A stretch of 64,000 nt of DNA, from NCBI GenBank assembly GCA_037975125.1, contig CM075853.1, positions 92,250,773 through 92,314,772 on the forward strand, given 5' to 3'. The notes under the pieces are model-generated. The model was not told the DNA's origin. It saw nothing but the letters and a program-made list of their open reading frames with translations, and did not search any database. The position numbers and the translations under genes were made by a program. Every line of letters begins with the position of its first letter. Position 1 is the first letter of the stretch. The stretch comes from Latrodectus hesperus (Eukaryota > Arthropoda > Arachnida > Araneae > Theridiidae). Shown piece by piece: positions 12,901-24,900 of the stretch.

Positions 12901-15900
12901 AGAACGGGTAATTCTAGTTGCAGAGCTTGACGTTGTTGTAGTTGCCGATGACAGTATTTTTTCTTTATTCTTCATGATGGTCCTTATTGTTGAAGTTGGC
13001 AAATTCAATGAAGCACTAATTAGAGTTTGACGTTCACCAGAATCTAATCTTCTAATCACTTCCATTTTAGTTTTGAGTGAAATGCTTTTTCTGGTTGCTT
13101 TCTTTTCTTTTTCCTTATTACCCATAGTAAAAACTAAAGATCAAAATATTTGATACTGTAATATAGTATTAAATATGTAAATTAATACCTACTTACAATG
13201 ATGTCAACAAATGTTTCCAATAATAAAAATATGTCTGTACAATACTGCACCAAACAAGAAACACAAGTACACTCTTTCGGATATGTATTCGAAACCTATT
13301 GCTGCATAATATTTCGGGGAACCCCCGTATGCTGCGAGCGATTTCGTGGAATCCCCGGGTTGAAATAAAAGAGCTCTAAACCGAAACAGCGCTAAACGAA
13401 ACAGCGTTAAGCGGGGTCTTACTGTAATTGTTGCTTGTAGTGATCGGTATTAACAGTTTCACCGGGTTCGAGAAGCTCATAATAGATTGGCCCCTCCTGG
13501 TCCCAGAAAAAAACAGCATTGTCTTGCGGCTAAAGCGATTCGGCCTAACTGTCGATTTGGACGGCTGTCCGGGGTCAACATATGATCGATTATGCTTGGG
13601 ATTCTCAAAATAAATCCATTTTACACAGCTAGTCACAATACTGTAATGATTTTGACGATTCGTGTTCCTATTATAAAATGTTCCTGTAAATTAATGTTAT
13701 GTTTTGTGCAATCATAGATGATAATAAAAAAATTGATTGTTAATATGTTGTGTGATAAATTCACTGTGGAAATTTAATTCAGTGTCAGAACAATACGATT
13801 GAGATATGACTTGCGATTATAGCGGGCAAGCAACATTTCGCACACGATTTTTCGATTTTCCTGCTGACTGCCCGTTAGCTCGTGTGATACCTATCTACTG
13901 ACCTTTATTGTCCTGCCCATTGCTTTGAGACGACGGAAAACAGTGCTCTGGACAACATTCAATTGTTCTGCAAGATGTCATTGCGTTTGGCCATCATCTT
14001 CATCGAGTATTGCTTTCAATTTAGCATCTTCAAATTTTTTTGTTGGTCTGCCACGCTCCTCGTTTCTCACATCGAAATCACCATTTTGAAACTTTTCAAA
14101 CCACCTGTAGCACAGCGCACGGCACAGAGTATTGCCATTCTATGCTTCTACAATCATTTGATGCGATTCGGCAGCATTTTTCTTCATATGTAACCAAAAA
14201 TTAATTCTGCCCGCAAATCGTGGTTAGAAGACATAAAATTCGACATTTTCAACACAGTAAAAAAAAAAAAAAAAAAAAAAAATGCGCGCTGAAAGTCGTC
14301 CAAATGTAAACTAAACATGAGTATCAAAAAGGTCAAACAATAAAAAAATCACATGTCACTTTTTCATAATGTTTGTATATATGCGTGGCGACATCTGTTA
14401 GCAATCGTCTCATTTGATATGCATACACCTGGTAATATCTTTAAAAAGTTTCAGATAACTTAAATTTATTTTCAAAGTTATTAATATAAGTTTGTATTCT
14501 TGTATTTTATATAAATGTCAAATTAGGTTAATGGCATAATAATTTGGCAGTTGAATTGTTAATCCTCTGACTTTCAGTTCAACAGTTTCAGGATTCAATT
14601 CCAACCATGGTTGTTAATGTTTACCATGGTTCAGATTTCACTGTAAATTGTAAGTCCCAGTCAAATTAATATTGTAAACAAGAAATAACCACAAAGTAGG
14701 AAACAAACTGTATTTATGATGTAATATATTCTAGATGCAACTATATGAAATATATGTTTTTAAACTTCATTATATTTGATTATTAAGCACAAACAACACC
14801 TCAGAAATTTTAAATTGAAAGTGTAATGACTGCAATTTTCATGTTATAATTTTTAATAAAATTATGCTTTGGTTATGCATAAAGTTATTGTACTTTTTGC
14901 TATAATTGTATCAAACATTTGATGACACATATTATTTTGCTTAATAAACAACTAAAACTATATCTAAAATTTCTGAGAGATTCTGTAATTATCAAAAATA
15001 GATCTGTGAATTTCAGATACAATATTTTGCCATTTTTATTATTGTGGGACATATTCCATATAACAATTATTAAAATTCTTAAATTAAATTAATTTGAGTA
15101 AAAATAATTTGTATTAATAAATATTATTATGTATGGAGTTGCTTATTACAAGTTACAAAATCATTTCACTTAATTAAAACTGTTAATTTTTTAAAAGTAT
15201 TTTCTAATATTTTTTTATTTTTCTAATTTTTTTAAAAGTATTTTCTAATATTTTTCTAAAAAGCAAGCAGTACCATGTGTTTATAATAGAAGAATCATGT
15301 ATTGTTAATTTTGCTAAATCATAAGAAATGTAAATATTAATTTTTACTATCAATTTATATAAATTTAAGTATTGCAAAAAAAAATTAGTTATATTTTATA
15401 GTGGCTATTAGAAAGGAGGAGCTTTTTCTAAATGTTACATTTTCTAGAGTCTGGAATACAATTAGCATTAGAAATGATCCTATTATTAATAACAAGCTAG
15501 TATTAACGATATGATGGTGATGATGATTATGTCGTGTCAATGGAGTACTTGCAAAAACCCTAAATGTTCCCGAAGCTGTCGAAGACCTCCCTGGCGATCT
15601 CTACAGCTTTATCTGTAAAAAGAAGCTCCACAAGATCCTCTATGCTGATATTAAAATGCTTGGCCAGCATTGCTGGACAGCTGAAGAAGCGATATGATAA
15701 CTGTATTAATAACAATTAAATCTTAGAAATCAATATAGTATTTAAAAACTTTTTAGTTAAGGTATTTGTTACCCTAGTACAAACTTAAATTCATATATTC
15801 AGTGCTTTTAAGTTTTAGTCTAGTACAGTTCTATATTTAATTTTCTTATCACCATATTTATCATGCATTTAAAATACTTGTGCATTATTTTCAACTTTAT

Positions 15901-18900
15901 TTTCTGCTATGCCTGACCGGCATACTCCTGTACCATTTATTACAAACACTTAAAATTTTACTTTGCCGAACTGGCATTTCGAATTTCATGATTAAATTAA
16001 CTTACTGTATACGCATGCCAGTTCGTCAAAGGGGGCGTATCCCAGGTGTTTTAAAAACACTGATTTCAGAAAATCAAACTCTGGTGTCTGATGGTTTTGG
16101 TTGGAAACTTTTATGTTCATCGGTATTATAATTTTACTTATTTTGTTAGTAATGAATTATTTAATTGGAATATCTTTATCTATTCTCAAATTTTAAACTT
16201 AATTTATGTTATGTAATTATTTTCTTGTTTAGTATCAATAAATTAAACTTGTTACTTTTAAGCAAGTCTAATTATTGGCATGTTATTAGTTTCTTATTTA
16301 TTAATAGAACGAAATACTTTAGGTATTTAAACTAATAGCTAGCATTCCTTTAACTGCATTAAAATATAATATTTGCAGCTCTGCTTAGCGTGGTAATTAT
16401 TTTGGCAATTAGCCTAATGGTGGGTATTGGTAAAAAGACATCTGCCCACAGATATTTAAAAGTAGTATAGACTGACAAATAGGTTATGGGCTCAGGTTAC
16501 GTATTAAATATCTTGAAATTTATCTCGGGATAGTTAATCAGTCATAATACTTTAAGCAAATTTTTACCCATCTTAAAATGTATTAGATTATTTAAGATGG
16601 GGGGGCTATATTGATATAAATTTTTTAATTTAAAATAATAATAATCAAATTTTATAAATTAATCTTTTTCTCAAAAAAAAAAAAAAATTGTGATTTTGTT
16701 AATTTTTCTTACCATGGCTACTTACGCAATTAATAAGTTAAGCAACCAAAACTATGAGACATGGACTTCAGACATAAAGTTCATTCTGATGGAGAGAAAT
16801 GTGTGGGAGGTTGTAAAAGGAGCTGAAAAAGCTCCCATTCCACCGATATTAAAAACTGAAACTGGTTCATTCGAAGATTTGAATGATACTGCGTATCTCA
16901 AAAGTCTTAAGGAATTTAACAAAAACAAAAATGTTGCTTTATCTCTAATATATTTGAATATTGATGAAGATCATCGACGTATAATAGATGGAATAGAAGA
17001 TCCAGTAGTTGCTTGGGAAACATTGATGAAATACTTCCATCCAGACACCAGAGCAAATCACATGACTATATTTTCAGAATTATGTGATACTAAAATGTTA
17101 CTTGAGGAAAGTATTCTCATGTTTTCAACGAGATTATTAAAAGTCTACAACAGATTGAAAACTATAGATCCTACTTTTAATGAAAAATATGCTAGTTTTC
17201 AACTTCTGAGATATCTTCCTATGCATTTCGACAGAATAGTGCAAGTTATTCTTGGTTGGCCGGATGAAAACTTTAACTACAAAGCTATTACAGACGCCCT
17301 GAATGCAGAAGAGGTTCGTCTTCAGTTACGAGAAAAAGACTCTCTAACGCAGGCTAGTGCAGTAACGTCTGTGAAGAAACAAATTCTCTGTTATGGTTGT
17401 CAAGAGCCTGGGCATTATAGAAATTCATGTCCTCTTAAAGTACAATCACTGAAAGTATCCAGATGTTTTAGACGAAAATACAGGAGCCATTCCAGATGTT
17501 CTAGTCCAGAATGTAGGAGCCAAACCAGACGTTTCAATCCAGAGTCCAAAGGTCCGTACAGAGAACCCAGATCTGACTTTGTGGCAGAAAGGAACCAGTC
17601 ACGTAGTTCAAATTCCACTTATCAAAATCAGCCTCGTTTCTCCAGGTGTAAGGACAAACATAAACGTGGTACTGTATCTAGAAACATCCCTTCGACAAAC
17701 AAAGACGGACATTCGCCATGTAAGTCAAACTTTTCTATTACAAGTTTATTTAATCAAACTAAAGAAAGAGTGAATTGGGTTTTTGATACAGCAGCTTCAC
17801 ATCACTTTTGTAAAGAAAGAGACCTCTTCATTAATTTTGTACCCTTAATCAATGAAAAGATATCAGTTGCCATTGACGGTGTTGACTTTCCTATTGAGGG
17901 AAAAGGAACTGTTAAATTGTTATTTGGTTTACAAAAGTATACATTAAATGATGTAATGTACTCTCCAAATTTACGGAGAAATCTTATTTCAGGTCCAAAA
18001 CTAGATATTCAGGGTTTTGTGTATCATGGCGGTAACGGTGCAGTGAAAGTCTCAGAAAAAGGGGGAAAACGGTTTTTAAGGCCATATTAAAAGAAGGTAT
18101 TTACCAAGTTTCACCCCGTATAGTTAAAGCTGACAAAAACGTTTCATTTACAACAAACTTAAAAGATAGCAAAGCTCTTGAACTATGGCATAGACGTTTT
18201 GGACATATCAGCACGTCCACTATTTCACATACCAGTAGGAAAGGGGGAGTGATTGGCTTACCACTCTTAAGCGATAAGACAGTCTTTTGCGAACCATGTA
18301 AAATGAGTAAATATCGAAGAGTTTCATTTAAGTCTCTGAGAGAAGTGAGATCCAAGGCTCCGTTAGAGCTATTATATGCTGATGTTTGGGGTCCTCAATC
18401 TGTCAAAGGAAGAATGGGAGAAAGGTATTTTATTACCATAATTGATGATTATTCACGTAAAGTTTCATTATTTCCTATGTCTGAGAAATCTGAGGTTTTT
18501 GGTATAATTAAAACATATATTACCAGAGTTGAAAATATTTTAAATAAAAAGGTTAAGGCATTTAGAACAGATAATGGGACAGAATTTGTGAATAGACAGA
18601 TACAAAATTATTTTGCTGAAAAAGGGATCGCTCATGAATTAACGAATATATTCACCCCGGAACAAAACGGTGTTAGTGAAAGATATAACCAAACTGTCGC
18701 AAGTGGTGCTAGAGCAGTTCTGCAGGAATCTGGTCTTCCTAAGTGTTTTTGGCCTGAAGCCATGCTATATTTTACATATACTTGGAATAGAGTGTGCCAC
18801 AATAAGCTGAACAAGACGCCTTGCGAATTATTCTCAGGGTCCAGACCCTCTGTCAAACACTTAAAGCCTTTTGGTACTGTAGCATATATAGGTGTACCCC

Positions 18901-21900
18901 GACAACATAGAAAAAAGCTAGATACCAGAGCCCGAAAAGGTTTCCTCGTTGGTTACGCATTTCGTACAAAAGGATACCGGATTTGGATGCCAGAAACAAA
19001 CAAAATAATTGAAACTATTAATGTTTCTTTTAATGAGAAAGTTGTGTACAAAGACACTTTAAGTGGAGCAGTGCTGGGCCCTAGTAACAGGATTTCGACT
19101 GTCTCTAATGAGTATGAAGTAGGAAGTGACGATGATATCGGATACCACATTGTACCTCGTGATTCTGAAAGTGACGACAGTGATCCTGAAGTCTCCATAG
19201 ACGATATTCCTAGCCCTATATCAGAACCTAGATTAGTAAACTGGGAAAGAAAGGCTATTCAGAGGAAAGATAGATCGCGTACAGATGTCTATTATTATGA
19301 AGAAGGCAAGAAGGAAAGGTTAAGATCCCTGAATGATGTTGCAAAATACTGCAGTAAAAATAATATTGTTTTCAATCCTAATTTATTTGATTTTAAAGGA
19401 ACAAATCGGACACAAGGTCTTGTTTTGAGCAGTCGTGATGCAGTTTTAACAGATAATGAAGATAATGGGACCACCAATAATCTTAGCATATCTAGCTGAC
19501 TAGATCGCATTCCTATACCAAAGACTTATAAGCAGGCAATTGAATCGGAATATAAGGACGAGTGGTTAAATGCCATGAAAGAAGAACTCTGTATCATGAA
19601 GAACCGGGGAGTGTGGCATTTGGAAGACTTACCAGAAAATACCACACCTATTGGATGTAGGTGGGTATTTACCGTAAAAAGAGATGATACAGGTAAAATT
19701 GTAAGATTTAAATCTCGACTAGTAGCACAGGGTTATAAACAGGAGAAGGGTATCTCATATGATGAAACTTTTTCCCCTGTGGTCAACTTTAGTTTAATCA
19801 GATTTTTCTTTTCGTTACTCGTATCATGTAAAGGTTGGTACCACCTTCAATGTGATATAACAGGAGCTTACCTTTATGCCCCTTTGGAAGAGCGAATTTA
19901 TATGACACAGCCTCCAGGTTTTGAAGAAACTAGTCAAAAGAGAAAATTCTGTCGTTTAGATCGAGCTATATATGGATTACGACAAAGTGGTCGACAATGG
20001 TTCTATGAGATCCATAATGTTTTGTTAAAAATGGGTTTTTGTAAATTTCAGTGGGGTAACTGTGCTTATTTATTAGGAGATTACTTAGTTTTGATATTGT
20101 ATGTTGATGACTTTGTTATATTTGGCAGAGACCAAAGGACAATCGATAAAACTATTAATAATTTGAAAAACCATTTTGACATAAAAGTACTAGGTAAGAC
20201 TCGTACCCTTTTAGGCGTAGAGTTTGGTGAGGAAAATGGTAGTGTCTTGATTCATCAACGCTCATACATTAAAGACGTATGTGAGCGTTTCCAACGATTT
20301 AAAATACCAATTTCATCACTACCCATATCTAAAGGTTCAATTTATTCTAAAACTTCCTGTCCCTCTACAGCGGAGGAAGAAAGAGAAATGCTAAAATACC
20401 CCTATAGAAGTGTATTAGGTTGTCTATCCTTTTTGGCTAATAGAACTCGCCCTGACATCGCTTATGCTGTTAATATATTCAGCCAATTTCAGTCCAACCC
20501 AGGGATGAATCATTGGGATGGTTTATTAAGACTTTTAGGTTATGTTATCAACACGGAAGATTTTTGCTTAAAACTTTCTTGTAAACAATTCCAAATTAGA
20601 GTTTATTCAGATGCAGATTTCGCTGCAAACCGAGATGACAGAACGTCTCTAGGAGGTCAACTCGTTTTACTAGGAAATTCTCCCATAAGTTGGCGTACAT
20701 TTAAAGAGAAAAGTGTCACCTTATCAACTATGGAAGCAGAGTTTGTTGCTATGACCGAGGCTGCTAAAGAAATAGTTTGGTTCAGTGGTATACTAAATGA
20801 GTGTCATGATAAAGGTATTGTAACAAGTGAACCAGAAATCCCAATTTTGTTTGTGGATAATCAAGCTGCTATAGATTTTATAAAATCTCCAATTGAAAAC
20901 TATCGGTCAAAACATATAGATGTGAAATTATTTTTCGTTCGAGATATGTACAATACACAAAAATTTAAACTCAGTTTTGTACGAAGTAAATTAAACTTAG
21001 CTGAAGCTTTCACCAAGCCACTAACAAAATTTGTACTGCAGAAGTTCATTTCAAATATCTTTAAGAAATGATTGAAATATATTTATTCATGTATTTTTTT
21101 TTGATCATTAAACAACAAAGTTGTTTTTTTTTTTTGTAATTTTAATTTATTAGGAATATTTTGGTTGATTTGAATTGAAATAAAAATATTGTGTGTGTGC
21201 ATTATTTAGAGTACATTGTATGTTGTGTATCGGGGCCCCGTGTGTGAATGTTTATGTATTGTGTGAATGCATATTATGTACTATAATGTATCATTTTAAT
21301 CACATACGCAACACACAGCCATAGTTGTGAATAATGTATTGTTTTATATAACATGCTGTTTATGAACTTTTTTCAAGGGAAATGAGAATATTGTATAAAG
21401 TTGTAAACTTAATGAATTAACAGATGTTTATGTGATATGTTTATTTGAAATAAGTGTAAAGTGTTGCACATGTTTATAATGTTAAATTATAAAATTAGGA
21501 TATGTTATCTTCAATGGAATTATTTTGTAATCAGATACCGGAGTTAGTAATTTCTTGTAAATCTAGAGTTGATGGTGATAAGAGGGGGGCATTGTTACCC
21601 TAGTACAAACTTAAATTCATATATTCAGTGCTTTTAAGCTTTAGTCTAGTACAGTTCTATATTTAATTTTCTTATCACCATATTTATCATGCATTTAAAA
21701 TACTTGTGCATTATTTTCATCTTTATTTTCTGCTATGCCTGACCGGCATACTCTTGTACCATTTATTACAAACACTTAAAATTTTACTTTGCCGAACTGG
21801 CATTTCGAATTTCATGATTAAATTAACTTACTGTAAACGCATGCCAGTTCGTCAAAGGGGTGTATCCCAGGTGTTTTAAAAACACTGATTTCAGAAAACC

Positions 21901-24900
21901 AAACTCTGGTGTCTGATGGTTTTGGTTGGAAACTTTTATGTTCATCGGTATTATAATTTTACTTATTTTGTTAGTAATGAATTATTTAATTGGAATATCT
22001 TTATCTATTCTCAAATTTTAAACTTATGTTATGTAATTATTTTCTTGTTTAGTATCAATAAATTAGACTTGTTACTTTTAAGAAAGTCTAATTATTGGCA
22101 TGTTATTAGTTTCTTACTTATTAATAGAACGAAATACTTTAGGTATTTAAACTAATAGCTAGCATTCCTTTAACTGCATTAAAATATAATATTTGCAGCT
22201 CTGCTTAGCGTGGTAATTATTTTGGCAATTAGCCTAATGGTGGGTATTGGTAAAAAGACATCTGCCCACAGATATTTAAAAGTAGTATAGACTGACAGTA
22301 TTGTTTTAATAGACTGCAATGTTGTAATAAAAAAAACTGCAAAATTTTATGAAACATTTTTCCTAAGGAATGCAAATGAAGCAATTTCCTATTCTAATTG
22401 GAATTACAAAAGTTAATTTTTCAATCATAAAAAAATTATTTAAAAATATTGTAAAGAATGATTATGTAATTTTTATTCTAAACTAGATATAAATGATAAA
22501 TCCATGCTAAATTAAGTAAACATAAGGATTTTTTGTACTTGAATATTGTTTAGAATGTGAAGTTTAAGAATTCCTAAATTATTTGTGGGTTTACTTGTAA
22601 AATTTGAAAATATCCATATTTTATTAAATTAGTGCAATTATTTTTTTGCTTTACTTAAGAAATTTGTTGATTCCATTTGTCTTAAAATTAAAAGTCATTA
22701 TTATCACTCTAGCTTCTATTATTGGACATGTAGGAGATGGCAATTTTCATACATTGCTACTTTATGATCCACTAAATGAACAAGAGAAAAATATTGCTCA
22801 TTCACTTGAAGAAAAAATTACTTTGTAAGAAAATTTTTTAGATTTTTATATGCATAATTTTAATAAATTATTTAATAATAATATTTTGAATATATGTTAA
22901 ACTAAACTCAGGGGCATGACATCCCTATGAGGCTAATGCCTACCATGCCCATTTGTTTTTCTAGACCTAGAGCCCTGAGGTGTGAAGCAAATGTCTTAAT
23001 TAAGTGGCCAGCCTAATGTGAAACCTCCAGTTTTGAGTTCCCAATTATGCTTGGTACTCAGCTTAATTGATCCACTGTGTAGGGATAAAAAGTTAAATTG
23101 TCCTTGTCCTGCTCAAGGATTGAAACTTATACCTTATATATATATATACACACAGACATTCCAATCACATTGATGTGATCACTTGTCAAAAGCCAGAATA
23201 ACCATCTTTCACAGAGTGGACTGCTACGAGTTGTACTGGAAGAGTGTCATTTAGGTTCCGGAAGGTGTTCACTGGGATATTGAGTCATGCTGACTCCAAT
23301 GCCATGGCCAGCTGCAGTAGATTACACAAGTGAGGATCCATGTTGCAAACAATCTAATCAAGATGGTATCACTGATTGTAGATTGGGTTTAAGTCAGGGG
23401 AAAATATTAAACTCATCCTGGTGCTCTTTAAACCACACACGTACTCTGCTAGCTGTATGACCTTTCACATTATCTTCTGGTAGATGCCCTGATCCTGAGA
23501 GAAAACGATACACATATAGGGGTGGACATGGTCTGCAAGGACAGGTATGTACATTTATTGAGCCATCGTGTCTTCCACAATGATGAGTGAAGCCAGATAT
23601 TGCCAGGAAAATATTCCTCAAAGTATAATGTTAACATCTCCAGCCTAGACCGTTCTGGCAGTGTTTGCTATCAGCAGTTTCACATTGTATATGCCAACGT
23701 CCATCTGTCTGATGGAGCATAAAATGTAATTATCGAAAAACGTTAACTGTCGCCACTCAGTTGACATCCAGTTGTCAAATGAGTGGTATGCAAATTCCAA
23801 CCTTTGTCGCCAATGAACAATAGTCAGCATTGGTCCATGAACCAGGTGTCTGCTTCAGACCCCAGATGCAGAAATTCTCACTGAACAATAGTTTAGGAGA
23901 CACTTTTGGTAGTCCCTTGGTATCAATTGTCATCATGTGGGTAGTCAGTTGCTTAATAGTAGTATGTCTATTTGCCTGAGTGCATCTCTGCAATTATCGT
24001 TCACATTTATCATCTATGGCCTATGTTGCACCATATTTGCTACATTGCTGATTTTGGGCAGTCCCATTTTGTCATGCATGGTATACTTTTATCATAGTGG
24101 CTCATGAACAGCTCACAAAATTAACTGTTTTGGAAATGCTTCAATCCTTGTCTCAAAAGCCAACCATCATGTTTTTTTGGACGTCAGATAAATCGCTCTA
24201 TTTCTGCATTATGTTAATGACTGTAATGTTCTCTGAAGCCTTCACACATCCTTTATATATGCTTAACTGCACTGAGCAGTCACCAGCCTTCTGTGATTGG
24301 TTATTTAATGTTGAAAGTATGTGGGGGTCACATTAATGTGACTGGACAATATGATCGCAGTATGTATCTGACCATGAAGCCATTCAGCTTAGTGGTATTG
24401 GTTCACTCTCCCAATGCACAGATTTGAGTTTCGATCTTTGTGCTGGAAAATATTCAGCTTTTCGTCCCTTCAGTGGATCGATAAAATTTAATACCAAGCA
24501 TGCTAAGAAACTAAATGCGTAGGATTTTCTGATACATTGACTAGGATATATATTCTTCACACCTCAGGCCCCTTAGTCAGGGAAACAGATGGGCACTGTA
24601 GATATTGCCTCCCTTTGGGCGTTCATGCCATTTGAGTTTAGTTTATATATGTGTGACCATATTTATTAATAGGAAATATTTATCTCTTTATCTATCTATT
24701 TAAATACGAGTGTGTGTGTATACACACACACTAATATTTAAGTAAATAATTTTATAAAATTTATGTGTATCTTTTTAAAACAGGAGAGCTCTTTCTCTAA
24801 ATGGTACCTGTACAGGAGAGCATGGAATTGGTATTGGTAAGATGTCGTATTTAGTTCACGAATATGGCCCAGTTGGGATCGAAGTAATGAAAAACATTAA

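Larger units (their letters stand above)
10791..14246 (-). pseudogene. broken mariner transposase
   Basis: It reads on the minus strand from ATG 14244-14246. The N-terminal helix-turn-helix part ([17 protein letters not shown], then [13 protein letters not shown] and GRPTKKFED) covers about 14246-13860, with two stops. The segment with KWIYFENPK, the VDPGQPS motif and RKTMLFF covers about 13635-13500. It then jumps over the nested Tigger to [11 protein letters not shown] and [10 protein letters not shown] (about 11155-11060). The C-terminus includes [22 protein letters not shown] and [12 protein letters not shown], ending at TAA 10791-10793. This is the usual order of a mariner (DD34D) transposase. 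Multiple stops and frame changes are present as well as the insertion. Confidence 0.9.
10714..14432 (-). mobile_element. mariner-type DNA transposon, split by a Tigger element
   Basis: The ends are inverted (CCAGGTGTATGCA... and its complement) and flanked by TA (10712-10713 and 14433-14434). The shared terminal motif also includes AAATGAGACGATTG. Without the nested element (11159-13424 plus one TA) it would be about 1.45 kb, including a further AT-rich gap of roughly 140 bp near 13637-13775 that interrupts the coding frame. The transposase is on the minus strand. It is dead. Confidence 0.92.
15767..22297 (+). mobile_element. Ty1/copia LTR retrotransposon, full length
   Basis: It has two direct LTRs (15767-16477 and 21593-22297), each TG...CA, and is flanked by the 5-bp target duplication GTATT (15762-15766 and 22298-22302). 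A half-tRNA-type primer site follows the left LTR and a G-rich polypurine tract precedes the right LTR. Gag, protease, integrase, reverse transcriptase and RNase H are in copia order. The LTRs differ by about nine substitutions and two small indels, so insertion was recent. The coding region is broken only by a -1 frame change at about 18066 and one in-frame TGA at 19497. Confidence 0.97.
9596..22712 (+). other. 13.1 kb LDHD intron built largely of transposons
   Basis: The phase-1 donor at 9596 and the acceptor ending at 22712 match across this interval. It holds the mariner/Tigger nest (10714-14432), a SINE (about 14525-14690), an unidentified coding-like fragment (about 15519-15699) and a complete copia element (15767-22297). 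Outside these it is plain AT-rich DNA (9596-10713, 14691-15518, 22303-22712). Removing the recognised elements leaves roughly 2.9 kb. Confidence 0.88.
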
